Source: Anaeromyxobacter sp. PSR-1
Lineage (GTDB): Bacteria; Myxococcota; Myxococcia; Myxococcales; Anaeromyxobacteraceae
Direction of reading: 5' to 3'
Length of the DNA: 64,000 nucleotides
Assembly (NCBI RefSeq): GCF_000964525.1
Contig: NZ_BAZG01000001.1
Location: forward strand, 41,438-105,437
The position numbers and the translations under genes were made by a program. The notes below the pieces were generated by a model, which was not told the DNA's origin, did no database searches, and worked only from the letters and a program-made list of their open reading frames with translations. Positions 46,378 through 54,753 of this stretch are shown here, piece after piece. How positions within the stretch are numbered: the stretch's first letter is position 1; every line of letters starts with the position of its first letter.

Positions 46378-46989
46378 GTGAAGACCGCATCAGCCGAGCC
46401 GGCTACTTCGCCTGGAGAGGCCGCACCATCGGGCTCGGCAGGATCGGGCACGCCGACGCCCGGAGCAGCGGGCGACCACGCCGCGCGGACGGAGTTCGCG
46501 TACTACACCCACGCCAACCTCCAGGAGATGGTGAAGCTCGCCGATCAGAAGGCGGCGACCATCATCGGGGGTGGCGGGATCATCGTCGCGGTCCTGGGAA
46601 GCAACATCATCGACAAGGTCACACTCGCCGACCTCGCGCTGGTCGTGGCGGCTACGATCTCGCTCGGGCTGCTCGTCGCGGCCGTCCTCTGCGCGGTGAT
46701 GGTCCTGTGGCCGCGCTTCCCCTCGGAGGAGGACGTGGTGCCGGTCGTGGGCGCACCGCGCCTGCTCTGGGCGAAGGACATCGCCGCGTACCACCGACGC
46801 CCCGCCGAGTACGTGCACGCCTTGCTGGCGCTCGCGCCTACCGGCGCCGTCCTCGACCTGGCCTACGAGAACCTGAAGATCACCTGGCTGCTGGACGAGA
46901 AGTGGAAGTGGCAGAGGAGCGCGACGCGCCTTCTGCTCGTCGCGTTCGTCGCCTGGGTCGTGACCATCGGCCTGGCGCTCTGGAGGTGA
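46378..46989 (+). CDS. PycTM-like membrane effector (DUF5706)
   Basis: A 203-residue protein from a GTG start with GGGAGG upstream. After a disordered N-terminus, the conserved part begins THANLQEMVKLADQKAATII (residues 44-63), the typical DUF5706/Pycsar effector opening (A-N-x-x-x-x-x-A-D-x-K-A). Two helices follow (GGGGIIVAVLGSNIIDK, LALVVAATISLGLLVAAVLC). A loop contains WPRFPSEEDVVPVVGAPRLL and a last helix ATRLLLVAFVAWVVTIGLAL. Known PycTM effectors are activated by cyclic UMP/CMP and damage the inner membrane. It is followed after three bases by the cyclase gene. Confidence 0.75.
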   Translation: MKTASAEPATSPGEAAPSGSAGSGTPTPGAAGDHAARTEFAYYTHANLQEMVKLADQKAATIIGGGGIIVAVLGSNIIDKVTLADLALVVAATISLGLLVAAVLCAVMVLWPRFPSEEDVVPVVGAPRLLWAKDIAAYHRRPAEYVHALLALAPTGAVLDLAYENLKITWLLDEKWKWQRSATRLLLVAFVAWVVTIGLALWR

Positions 46990-46992
46990 AGC

Positions 46993-48408
46993 ATGTGGAA
47001 GGAGACTGAGGCGAAGGAGCGGCTGCTGAAGAGCTACGACGAGACGAAGGATCTCGTCGTGAAGCCGCTCACGAAGGAGATGAACCTGGAGAACCTCACC
47101 CCGACCGACTGTCGGGTCGTCACCGGGGTGCATCTCTACCTCGACCCCGTTAACCTCCAGCAACACCTGGACGAGGCCGGAGAAGACAAGGAGAAGCTGC
47201 GCAAGCTCCTGCGCCACCTCCACGTCTACCAGCGCGTCCTCACGTCCCTGCTGTACGAGACGGACGGCGCGGAGAAGATCCACTTCCAGGGCGCACGGCT
47301 GCACGCGATCTTCCACAAGCCCTACGACACGACCGACGTGAAGGACCCGCCCTTGAAGAGGCTCGGGGCGGCGAACCAGTTCGTCTCGCAGGCGAAGGAG
47401 TTGTCGAAGCTCGTCGCGGCGGAGACGGGGTTCACCTTCAACCTGGAAGCCGGGATCGAGGCCGGCGACACCATCGCGACGGTGAACGGGCGGGGCGGGA
47501 GCCGGGAGCTTCTGTTCGTCGGTGACGCCGCGAACGTGGCGGCGAAGGCTCTCACGGGCAAGTCGGGAACCCGGTACGGACCGGCCGCCACCCCGCTCGT
47601 CGCCAGCCTGCCGGCGGCCGAGGCGCTGCCGGAGCGGTGGGAGAAGGCCGTCCAGGAGGAGTGCTCGAAGTTCCCCCTCTCGCACTTCGAGCTCTTCGAG
47701 CCGAAGGAGCGGCTCGACTTCGAGCGCCTCGGCGTCAGGACCGCCAAGTTCGACGGCGCCTCGTTCTTCGCGGACCTGTCAGGCTTCACGAAGCTCGTCG
47801 CGGAGGCCACGGACAAGCGCGACCTTCTCCGGTGCCTCCACGCCGTGCGCGCGGAGATGCACCAGGTCGTCCGGGCCGAGTACGACGGCGACCACATCCA
47901 GTACCAGGGCGACCGGATCCAGGGCCTCTTCTACGAGGCGGCTGCCTCGTCCCGGTACGCGAGCAAGTCGTTCGAGGCGGCGGCGGCGATGCAATCGGTC
48001 GTGAAGCTCTGCCGGACCCTGTTCCCCGCGTTCGCGAACGTGGACATGACGGTCGGGATCGACCACGGCCGAGTGCTCGTGACCTACCTCGGCCTGAAGG
48101 GGAACCGAGACATCGTCGTGCTCGGGGAGTCCGTCCCGAACGCATCGGCGCTCCAGGACGGTGCCGAGCCCGGCCAGACGAAGGTCTCGAAGGCCGTCCA
48201 CGACATGCTGGAGGACGATCTGAAGGCGCTCTTCGCGGCGGAGGGCACCGCCTACGTCTCGACCGCCGACGCCGAGCAGGTCGGGGCGAAGCAGGAGGCT
48301 CGGGCCTACGCCGGCAAGGTCTCGGTGGTCGGAACCGCGAGCACCGGGGCCCGTGTCGTCCCGTCGCCGGACGGAGTCCAGCCGGCGCGTTCGTGGTGGT
48401 GGAAGTAG
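46993..48408 (+). CDS. Tandem-domain class III nucleotidyl cyclase (PycC-like)
   Basis: The 471-residue protein has two class III cyclase domains. The C-terminal domain (about 250-440) has both metal aspartates, D261 in FFADLSGFTKLV and D307 in YQGDRIQGLFY, plus N383 in LGESVPNASAL. The N-terminal domain (about 35-215) keeps the fold but has lost them: GVHLYLDPVN and FQGARLHAIF (A101) at the aspartate sites, while N181 in VGDAANVAAKAL is kept. So the first half is probably a catalytically dead partner that completes the active site. GGAGGTG precedes the ATG and the PycTM-like gene is upstream, pointing to a pyrimidine cyclase; an ordinary adenylate cyclase is the alternative. Confidence 0.8.
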   Translation: MWKETEAKERLLKSYDETKDLVVKPLTKEMNLENLTPTDCRVVTGVHLYLDPVNLQQHLDEAGEDKEKLRKLLRHLHVYQRVLTSLLYETDGAEKIHFQGARLHAIFHKPYDTTDVKDPPLKRLGAANQFVSQAKELSKLVAAETGFTFNLEAGIEAGDTIATVNGRGGSRELLFVGDAANVAAKALTGKSGTRYGPAATPLVASLPAAEALPERWEKAVQEECSKFPLSHFELFEPKERLDFERLGVRTAKFDGASFFADLSGFTKLVAEATDKRDLLRCLHAVRAEMHQVVRAEYDGDHIQYQGDRIQGLFYEAAASSRYASKSFEAAAAMQSVVKLCRTLFPAFANVDMTVGIDHGRVLVTYLGLKGNRDIVVLGESVPNASALQDGAEPGQTKVSKAVHDMLEDDLKALFAAEGTAYVSTADAEQVGAKQEARAYAGKVSVVGTASTGARVVPSPDGVQPARSWWWK

Positions 48409-49043
48409 TGGGGAGGCGGAAGAGCGAAATCGACGCCTTCCTGGCGACCGAAGAGCGCTGGCGCGTCGTGCAGGACGATCGTGGTGGCGCTACGAGGCTT
48501 GAGGGCCCCGCCAGGCTCCTGGGCCCGACCGAGAAGGAATACCTGTTCGACTTGCGGATGGATGTCCCGGCCGCCTTCCCAGCCCGGGGAGCCGATCCCG
48601 AAGTCGTGATCCTGAAGAGCCCGATGCCGCTGGCCGAGGACGCCCACGTCGGCGCGAACGTCTGCGTGCAGATGCCGCCTGCCCACGAGATCGACTACGA
48701 GCGCGTGGGCCTCGTCGGCTTTCTCCAGCAAGTCCTGATCCATCTTCGGCGTTCGACCATCCAGGCGCTCACCGGGGAATACCCAGGACCCGCCTATGCT
48801 CACGGCGAGGCCGGCAAGAAGGAGTTCAGGGAGGAGTTGGTCGCGAGCTTCCCGGTCGGCCTCCAGCGCTTCGTCCAGCCCGGCCTCGGCATGCCGCCGG
48901 ACAACCAGTGGTGCCCCTGCGGCGCCGAGCGGCGCTTCCGCGACTGCCACAAGCCTGAGTTGAAGGCGGCTCGCGCCGCCTACATCGAAGCTGGAGGCCG
49001 TGTTCGCGCTGTGAACCGCGAGCGGCTGAAGAAGAAGACCTGA
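48408..49043 (+). CDS. E2-like domain plus SEC-C zinc motif protein
   Basis: The gene encodes about 211 residues, with its first GTG overlapping the last base of the cyclase stop (TAGTG), so it is coupled to the operon; several in-frame GTG codons upstream make the exact start uncertain. The middle contains GANVCVQMPPAHEIDYERVG (Cys86) followed by helices and ALTGEYPGPAYAHGEAG. This order (Cys-x-x-x-P then a helix and G-x-x-P-x-P-x-H-G) resembles prokaryotic ubiquitin-conjugating (E2-like) folds. The C-terminus has a SEC-C zinc motif NQWCPCGAERRFRDCHKP (C169, C171, C180, H181). E2-like assignment is tentative; SEC-C is clear. Confidence 0.65.
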   Translation: MGRRKSEIDAFLATEERWRVVQDDRGGATRLEGPARLLGPTEKEYLFDLRMDVPAAFPARGADPEVVILKSPMPLAEDAHVGANVCVQMPPAHEIDYERVGLVGFLQQVLIHLRRSTIQALTGEYPGPAYAHGEAGKKEFREELVASFPVGLQRFVQPGLGMPPDNQWCPCGAERRFRDCHKPELKAARAAYIEAGGRVRAVNRERLKKKT

Positions 49044-49123
49044 CCAACCGCCTTCGGCTACACAGAGAGCACGAAGAGGAAGCGCTTCCGACGGCTACAC
49101 GGCGAAGCTGGCCCTCAGAAATG

Positions 49124-49158
49124 GAACAGGCCGCACTCCCGAGGGAGGCGGCCTGTTC
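49124..49158 (-). terminator. Terminator of the initiator tRNA gene
   Basis: An 11-bp perfect stem (GAACAGGCCGC / GCGGCCTGTTC) with an inner CTCCC/GGGAG stem. On the minus strand it follows the tRNA by five bases and continues into CATTTCT. Confidence 0.7.
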
Positions 49159-49163
49159 GTTCA

Positions 49164-49246
<83 letters not shown>

Positions 49247-49377
49247 GGTGGGAAAGTGTCGAAGCGAGGCGGGTTTCTACAGTCCGGGCCGGTTCCGGTC
49301 AAGACCTTTTCGCACCGCGCCGAAATGCGCCTGGGGTGGCTCGGCGCGGGGTCTCGGCGGCGGCCCCGCCGCCGGGC

Positions 49378-50220
49378 TCACCCTCCCCCGCGGCGCAGCA
49401 GCGCGCCGGGCACGAGGAACAGCGCGGCGAGCGCCACCATGGTCGCGCCGGTGGGGATCTCCCAGATCCACGACAGCACGTACCCGCCGCCGGCCGCGAG
49501 GATGCCGAGGCCGGCGGCCACGGCGAACGCGGGGCGGAACCCCACCTTCAGCAGCAGCGCGGCCGCGGCGGGCAGCGTCAGGAACGCGAACACGGGCAGC
49601 GCGCCGAGCGCCCGCGCGGTCACGGGGATCGCGAGCCCGATGGTCAGGAACAGCACGGCGTCCCAGAGCTTCACCTTCAGCCCGAGCGCCTGGGCGGTCT
49701 CGGGGTCGAACGAGGCGAACGCGAGCTCCTTCGCGAACACGAGGTGCACGGCGGTGCAGACGGCGGCCACCAGCACGATCACGGCCAGGTCTCCGGCGGG
49801 CACGGCCACGGCGTTGCCGAACACCATGCCGCCGAGGTCGTGCGCGGCGTGCACGAGCTGGCTGACCCCGAGCACCACCAGCGCGGACGCGGTCACCCAG
49901 GCGGCGCCGACGGTGGCCTCGGCGGGCAGCCGGCGCGGACGGAGCGCGCCGAGGACGAGCGCCCCGGCGACCGAGAACAGGATCGCGACGGCGAGCTGCT
50001 CGGTGGCGTGCTCGGTCTCGATGTGCACCCGCTCCTCGACGAGCAGCGTGAGCACGAGGCCGAGCGTGGACACCTGCGTCAGCGCGGCGGACACGAACAC
50101 GGTCCGCCGGAGCACCACGTACACGCCGAGCGCGCCGAGGAGCGCGCCGGCCACGATCGACGCGGCGAGGGGCACCTCCCAGATCTCGCGCGCGGACAGG
50201 AACGTCTCGAACGCGCTCAC
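49378..50220 (-). CDS. Metal ABC transporter permease (ZnuB/TroC family)
   Basis: The 280-residue inner-membrane protein has about eight to nine helices typical of ABC-3 permeases. The start GTG at 50220 overlaps the ATPase stop (GTGA). Recognisable parts are LLGALGVYVVLRRTVFVSAA near the N-terminus, FDPETAQALGLKVKLWDAVL and the coupling-helix region around LFLTIGLAIPVTARALGALP. It works with the upstream ATPase and binding protein in zinc or manganese uptake. It ends the five-gene operon that starts at 53483. Confidence 0.9.
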   Translation of the reverse strand: MSAFETFLSAREIWEVPLAASIVAGALLGALGVYVVLRRTVFVSAALTQVSTLGLVLTLLVEERVHIETEHATEQLAVAILFSVAGALVLGALRPRRLPAEATVGAAWVTASALVVLGVSQLVHAAHDLGGMVFGNAVAVPAGDLAVIVLVAAVCTAVHLVFAKELAFASFDPETAQALGLKVKLWDAVLFLTIGLAIPVTARALGALPVFAFLTLPAAAALLLKVGFRPAFAVAAGLGILAAGGGYVLSWIWEIPTGATMVALAALFLVPGALLRRGGG

Positions 50221-50987
50221 CGCCGCACCTGCCCGTTCACGGGGTACACGAGGCGCCGCCCGTCCAGCTCGCGCACGGCCACGGGCCGCCCGTACAGCGC
50301 CCCGAGCGCCTCGGGCCGCAGCATCTCGTCCACGGACCCGACGCGGAACAGCGCCTGGTCCTTGTCCACGAACGCGAGCGAGCGGGCGTAGTTCGCGACG
50401 GCCTCGAGCCGGTGCGACACCATCACGATCGCGATCCGCACGCCCTCGTGCAGATCGCGGAGCAGGTCCATGGTGGCGAGCTCGGCGGAGGGGTCCATCC
50501 CGTTGGTGGGCTCGTCCACCACGAGCAGCGTGGGCTCGGCAGCGAGCGCCCGCGCGATGAGCGTGCGCTGGCGCTGCCCGCCGGACAGCTCGCCGTACGC
50601 GCTCCCGGCGAGCGCCTCGATGCCGACGAGCCCGAGGGCGGCCCGCACCGCCTCCTGGTCGGCGGAGCCGGGGCGGCGCCCGGGGCCGAGCGCGGGGACC
50701 CGCCCCATCAGCACCACCTCGCCGGCGGTGAACGGCCACACGGGATCGACGTGGTCGCGCTGGGGCACGTAGCCGACACGCACGCCGGGCCGCAGCGTGC
50801 GCCGCCCGGCGAGCAGCGGGAGCGCCCCGAGCACCGAGCGCACCAGCGTGGTCTTGCCGCCGCCATTCGGCCCGACGACGGCCAGGAAGTCGCCGGCCTC
50901 GACGGAGAGATCCACGCCCTCGAGGATGGGGCGGCGGCCGTAGCCGACCGTCGCCCCCTCGAGCGTGACGAGCGGGCCGGGGCTCAA
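50217..50987 (-). CDS. Metal ABC transporter ATP-binding protein
   Basis: The 256-residue ABC ATPase has Walker A GPNGGGKTTL, the signature LSGGQRQRTLIARAL, Walker B LLVVDEPTNGMD and the H-loop VSHRLEAV. VGYVPQRDHVDPVWPFTAGE is the Q-loop region typical of zinc/manganese importers. The start is a TTG that overlaps the stop of the binding-protein gene (TTGA); no better codon is available. It energises uptake through the ABC-3 permease encoded downstream. Confidence 0.93.
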   Translation of the reverse strand: MSPGPLVTLEGATVGYGRRPILEGVDLSVEAGDFLAVVGPNGGGKTTLVRSVLGALPLLAGRRTLRPGVRVGYVPQRDHVDPVWPFTAGEVVLMGRVPALGPGRRPGSADQEAVRAALGLVGIEALAGSAYGELSGGQRQRTLIARALAAEPTLLVVDEPTNGMDPSAELATMDLLRDLHEGVRIAIVMVSHRLEAVANYARSLAFVDKDQALFRVGSVDEMLRPEALGALYGRPVAVRELDGRRLVYPVNGQVRR

Positions 50988-51883
50988 CGGAGCGCCCCCG
51001 CCACCCGCTCCACGAGCTCCTGGATCCACTGCTCGTAGGTCTTCACCCCGGGCTCGCCGCCGACGTCGCCGGGCACGCGCACCACCTTCGCGCCGGCGTG
51101 GCGCGCCACCACCTCGGCGGACTTCGTGTCGTAGTAGTTCTCCACCACGATGGCCTTCACGCCCTCGCGCTGCGCCCGCTGCACCAGCTCGGCGAGGTAG
51201 GCGGGCGGCGCGGGCACGCCGGGGCGCGGCTCGATCTCCCCGGCCGACACGATCCCGCTCCAGTCGAGGAAGTACGTGAGCGTGCGGTGCTGCGAGAAGA
51301 TCTTCCGCCCCTTGGCCGGCGCGAGCGCCGCCTGCCACCGCGCCAGATCGGCCTCGAGCTTCGTCCGGAACGCGCCGAGCGCGCCCTGGTAGGCGGCGGC
51401 GCCGCCGGGGTCGAGCTCGCCGAGCTTCCCGGCGATGGCGGTCGCGACCTGGAGCGCGCGCCGCGGATCGGTGAGGAAGTGCGGGTTGCCGGCGGGGTGG
51501 AGGTCGCCGCGGCTGCGATCGACGGGGCCGGTGGGGACGTCGAGGACCTGCACGGCAGAGGCGGCGGTGAGCCGGTGCGCGCCGCCGGGCTGGATGGCGG
51601 CGTTGCGCGACTGGTTCACGAGCGGCGGCAGCCACCCGATCTCGAGGTCGAGCCCGACGTCCACGAGCAGGTCGGCGTTCCGGAGCTTCACCGCGAGCAT
51701 GGGGTTCGCGTCCACGTAGTGCGGGTCCTGCGAGCCGCGCGAGAGGCTCTCCACCGAGGCGCGGCCGGCGGAGACCTCGCGGGTGAGGGCGGCGAGGCCC
51801 TCGGTGGTGGTCACGACCCGGGGGCCGGCGAGCGCGAAGGCGGGGACGAGCGCGAGGAGGAGGGCGACGGAGCGGAAGGTCAT
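50984..51883 (-). CDS. Periplasmic metal-binding protein (ZnuA/cluster 9 type)
   Basis: The 299-residue protein has a Sec signal (MTFRSVALLLALVPAFALAG). The family's metal ligands are visible: His55 in SQDPHYVDAN, a His in AGNPHFLTDP, another in FSQHRTLTYF, and VVENYYDTKSAEVV near the C-terminus for the acidic ligand. It captures zinc or manganese in the periplasm and delivers it to the permease. It lacks the His-rich loop of some ZnuA proteins. AGGAGGAG lies just before its ATG, overlapping the end of the porin-like gene. Confidence 0.9.
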   Translation of the reverse strand: MTFRSVALLLALVPAFALAGPRVVTTTEGLAALTREVSAGRASVESLSRGSQDPHYVDANPMLAVKLRNADLLVDVGLDLEIGWLPPLVNQSRNAAIQPGGAHRLTAASAVQVLDVPTGPVDRSRGDLHPAGNPHFLTDPRRALQVATAIAGKLGELDPGGAAAYQGALGAFRTKLEADLARWQAALAPAKGRKIFSQHRTLTYFLDWSGIVSAGEIEPRPGVPAPPAYLAELVQRAQREGVKAIVVENYYDTKSAEVVARHAGAKVVRVPGDVGGEPGVKTYEQWIQELVERVAGALR

Positions 51884-51895
51884 GGCGATCTCCTC

Positions 51896-53125
51896 CTAGA
51901 ACGGGTGGGCGCCGTGCGCCCCGATGCCGAACTCGACGTGGAGCAGCGCCTCGAGGCCGCCACCGCCGCCGGGCAGCCGGTCCCAGCCCACCTGCAGCCG
52001 GAGCCGCTGGAACTCCGAGGGGAACCAGGTCACGAGCCCGCTGGCGCGCTGCTCGGTGCCGGCCGGCGCCTCGCCCGCGGACGGCGCGCGCTCGTAGCGC
52101 ACGCCGTACCCCCACCACGTGCTCTGCCGCCAGAACGCCTGCGTCCACCACCCGGTGTCGGTGCCCCCGCCGTTCGCGTCGGCGGCGGCGCCGCGGAACT
52201 TCCGCGCGTACACCTCGCCCTGCACCGCGAGGTAGGCGCGCCCGGACGTCGGGCGGATGCGCAGGTACGCGTCGGCGCCCCCCAGATCGCGGAACGCGCC
52301 GGCGGTGCCCTCCCCGCGCCGCGCCGCGGACAGGCCCACGCCGAGCGTGGCCGTCTCGCCGAGCGGCACGTAGTTGAGCAGCCGCGCCACCCCGGTCAGC
52401 TCGGACGGCGCGTCCTCGACCAGCGTCGTGTTCTGGCCGGCGAGGCGCAGCTCCGAGAACCACGGCAGCGGCGCGAGCCAGGCGACCTCCACGCCCGGCC
52501 CGCCCAGCGACTCCTCGCCGAGCAGCCGCTCGCGCGCGAGCGGCGCGTCCACGAACTCCCAGGCGTGCGGGTGCTGCAGGTTGAGCCGGCCGAACGGGCT
52601 GTAGATGCGGCCGGCCCGGACCTGGAGCCCGGCCGGGAGCGCGAGGGTGGTGACGTAGGCCTCCTCGACCCCGGCCCCGGCCTCGGTGAACGAGAGGAAC
52701 ACGTCGGCGCGGACGTACGGATCGACCACCGCCTGGAGGCCCAGCTCGAGCTCCTCGAACGCGAACGCCGGCTTCTCGGCGGGGCTGTACGGGCCGCCGC
52801 GGGGCGAGCGCTTCTCGACGTCGTAGCCGTCGTAGGCGAGCGACGCCGAGCCGATGGCGCTCACGTCGGGGAGCAGCAGCAGCCGCGCGTACGGGCTGCC
52901 GCCGGTGGCGGGCGCGGCGCCGCCGGCCGGCGGGGCGGCCTGCTGCGGCGCGGGCGAGGCCGAGGGGGAGGCGCCCAGCTCCTTCGCGATCTCGGCCTCG
53001 AGCTGCTTCGGATCCTGCTGCGCGGGGGAAGTGGACGGCTGGGGGGCCGCGCCGGACGACTGCGCAGACCCGGCGGTGGGAACGGCGGACACGGCGAGCA
53101 CGCTCGCCACGATGAGTGAACGCAT
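51896..53125 (-). CDS. Porin-like outer-membrane protein of the metal operon
   Basis: The 409-residue protein has a signal peptide (MRSLIVASVLAVSAVPTAGS), a Pro/Ser/Ala-rich linker with a short predicted coiled stretch (PKQLEAEIAKELGAS), and then a strand-rich barrel: GSASLAYDGYDVEKRS, VDPYVRADVFLSFTEAGAG, GLQVRAGRIYSPFGRLNLQH, ending GGLEALLHVEFGIGAHGAHPF. It resembles zinc-regulated TonB-independent outer-membrane channels encoded with znu genes. It may let metal reach the binding protein. GAGGTG lies five bases before the ATG. Confidence 0.75.
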   Translation of the reverse strand: MRSLIVASVLAVSAVPTAGSAQSSGAAPQPSTSPAQQDPKQLEAEIAKELGASPSASPAPQQAAPPAGGAAPATGGSPYARLLLLPDVSAIGSASLAYDGYDVEKRSPRGGPYSPAEKPAFAFEELELGLQAVVDPYVRADVFLSFTEAGAGVEEAYVTTLALPAGLQVRAGRIYSPFGRLNLQHPHAWEFVDAPLARERLLGEESLGGPGVEVAWLAPLPWFSELRLAGQNTTLVEDAPSELTGVARLLNYVPLGETATLGVGLSAARRGEGTAGAFRDLGGADAYLRIRPTSGRAYLAVQGEVYARKFRGAAADANGGGTDTGWWTQAFWRQSTWWGYGVRYERAPSAGEAPAGTEQRASGLVTWFPSEFQRLRLQVGWDRLPGGGGGLEALLHVEFGIGAHGAHPF

Positions 53126-53219
53126 GGAGCACCTCGGCGCGCGCCCGGCGCGCCATGTTACGCGGAATGGATCGCGGGCGCGCGTGGAGCCGCGCGCCCC
53201 AATGCGGAGCCGGAGCGGG

Positions 53220-53483
53220 CTACGCGTTCCGCGGAGGTGACTGCCCGGGGACGGCGCCGAGCGGGGCGCCCAGCACGGGTGCGAGACCGCGCGCAGGCTC
53301 GACCACGTCCTCGAGGACGGGGCGCGGCGCGACGTCCGGGGTCTCGTCGTGCGCGACGTCGGCGCTCCGCACCGCGCACACGGCGCAGTGGTCGGCGCCG
53401 TGCGGCCCGGGCGCGTGCACGTGGTGCCCCCCGGCCGCGAAGACCAGGAACAGCGCCAGACCGGCGGCGAGGAGCGCGCGCAT
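53220..53483 (-). CDS. Small periplasmic His/Cys-rich protein (DUF2946-like)
   Basis: The 87-residue protein has a signal helix (MRALLAAGLALFLVFAAGGH) followed directly by HHVHAPGPHGADHCAVCAVR, a cluster of His and Cys residues typical of small DUF2946-type metal-responsive proteins. The rest is Pro/Val-rich. It is the first gene of the zinc/manganese-type operon, so it probably binds metal in the periplasm. The ATG at 53483 sits at the start of the signal peptide; no strong ribosome binding site is seen. Confidence 0.65.
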   Translation of the reverse strand: MRALLAAGLALFLVFAAGGHHVHAPGPHGADHCAVCAVRSADVAHDETPDVAPRPVLEDVVEPARGLAPVLGAPLGAVPGQSPPRNA

Positions 53484-53562
53484 CCGGCCCCGAACTTGGT
53501 CGGCCGTCCCCGGCCTGTCAACCGAAAGTGCCAGCGCCCGCGCGCGGCGCGCCGGGCCCGGC

Positions 53563-54738
53563 TCACGCTCCGAGCGCACCCGCCGCGCGCAAGGCCGCGA
53601 TCTCCGCGGGCGAGAACCCGGCCTCGGCCAGCACCGCGTCGCCGTGCTCGCCCAGCCGGGGCGCGGGCCGGAGCGGCGCGGCCTCCCCGCGCAGCCGCAC
53701 CGGGGACGCCACCGCCGGGAGCGCCCTGCCCTCCCACGGCGTGTCCACCGCGACGAACGCGCCGCGCGCGGCGAGCTGCGGGTCGGCGCGCGGCTCGTCG
53801 CCCTCCAGCACCGGCGCGACGCACGCGTCGTGCGCCGCGGCGAACGCGGCCCACTCGTCGCGGGTGCGCGCGGCGAAGATCGCCTCCAGCTCGGCGCGGA
53901 CCGCCGCGCCGCCCTCGTCCCACTGCCGCGGCGCCAGCTCGGGCCGGCCCACGGCCTCGCAGAACGCGGCGAAGAACGGGGGCTCGAGCGCGGCCAGCGC
54001 GACGAAGCGGCCGTCGCGGGTGCGGTACACGCCGTAGCAGGCGGCGCCGCCGTCGAGGAGCTCGCGGCCGCGCTCGAGCGGCGCGCCGCGGGCCCACGCC
54101 ATCCCGAGCGGCATGGCGAGCAGCGCCAGCGCGCCCTCGGTCATCGACACGTCCACGTGCGCGCCCTCGCCGGTGGAGGCGCGCCGCAGGAGCGCCGCCA
54201 GGATCCCGGCCACCGCGGGCCAGGCGCCGCCCGCCACGTCCGCGACCTGCACGCCCAGCGGCCGCGGCGCGTCGGGCGGGCCGTTCGCGGCGAGCACGCC
54301 GGAGACGGCGCAGTAGTCGAGGTCGTGGCCGGCGCGCCCGGCGTACGGGCCGTCCTGCCCGTAGCCGGACACGGAGCAGAGCACGAGGCCGGGGGCGCGG
54401 GCGCGGAGCGCCTCGTACCCGACGCCGAGCCGGTCGAGCACGCCGGGCCGGAAGGACTCGACGACGGCGTCGGCGCGCGCCGCGAGCCGCAGGAACGCCT
54501 CGGCGCCCTCCGGCCTGCGGAGGTCGAGCGCGAGGGAGCGCTTGTTGCGGTTCAGCGCGTGGAAGGCGCCGGACTGCTCGCCCGCGAGCGGCGGCATCCA
54601 GCGCAGCCAGTCGCCGCCCTGCGGGTCCTCCACCTTCACCACGTCCGCGCCGAGGTCCGCGAGCACCAGCGTCGCGTACGGCCCGGGCAGGAGCCGGGTG
54701 AGGTCGAGGATGCGGACGCCGGCGAGCGGGAGCGCCAC
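53563..54738 (-). CDS. CaiB/BaiF-type CoA transferase or alpha-methylacyl-CoA racemase
   Basis: The 391-residue protein of the family III CoA-transferase fold has PLAGVRILDLTRLLPGPYAT at the start, DVVKVEDPQGGDWLR, VVESFRPGVLDRLGVGYEAL, and AGHDLDYCAVSGVLAANG with the catalytic-type aspartate and histidine of methylacyl-CoA racemases. The H-D-x-x-Y pattern favours racemase over transferase. It acts on branched or beta-oxidation CoA esters in the cytoplasm. An SCP2-like gene begins just upstream and an acyl-CoA synthetase gene lies in the same direction. Confidence 0.9.
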   Translation of the reverse strand: MALPLAGVRILDLTRLLPGPYATLVLADLGADVVKVEDPQGGDWLRWMPPLAGEQSGAFHALNRNKRSLALDLRRPEGAEAFLRLAARADAVVESFRPGVLDRLGVGYEALRARAPGLVLCSVSGYGQDGPYAGRAGHDLDYCAVSGVLAANGPPDAPRPLGVQVADVAGGAWPAVAGILAALLRRASTGEGAHVDVSMTEGALALLAMPLGMAWARGAPLERGRELLDGGAACYGVYRTRDGRFVALAALEPPFFAAFCEAVGRPELAPRQWDEGGAAVRAELEAIFAARTRDEWAAFAAAHDACVAPVLEGDEPRADPQLAARGAFVAVDTPWEGRALPAVASPVRLRGEAAPLRPAPRLGEHGDAVLAEAGFSPAEIAALRAAGALGA

Positions 54739-54753
54739 GCCCGTCGCCCCGGG

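Noticed and set aside
46993..48408. Ordinary adenylate cyclase signalling protein
   Set aside because: Possible from the cyclase fold alone, but the directly coupled DUF5706 effector gene makes a Pycsar-type role more likely. Not excluded.
53484..53562. Zur operator upstream of the metal uptake operon
   Set aside because: The 79-base gap has no clear palindrome matching known Zur sites; consensus in this lineage is not known to me.
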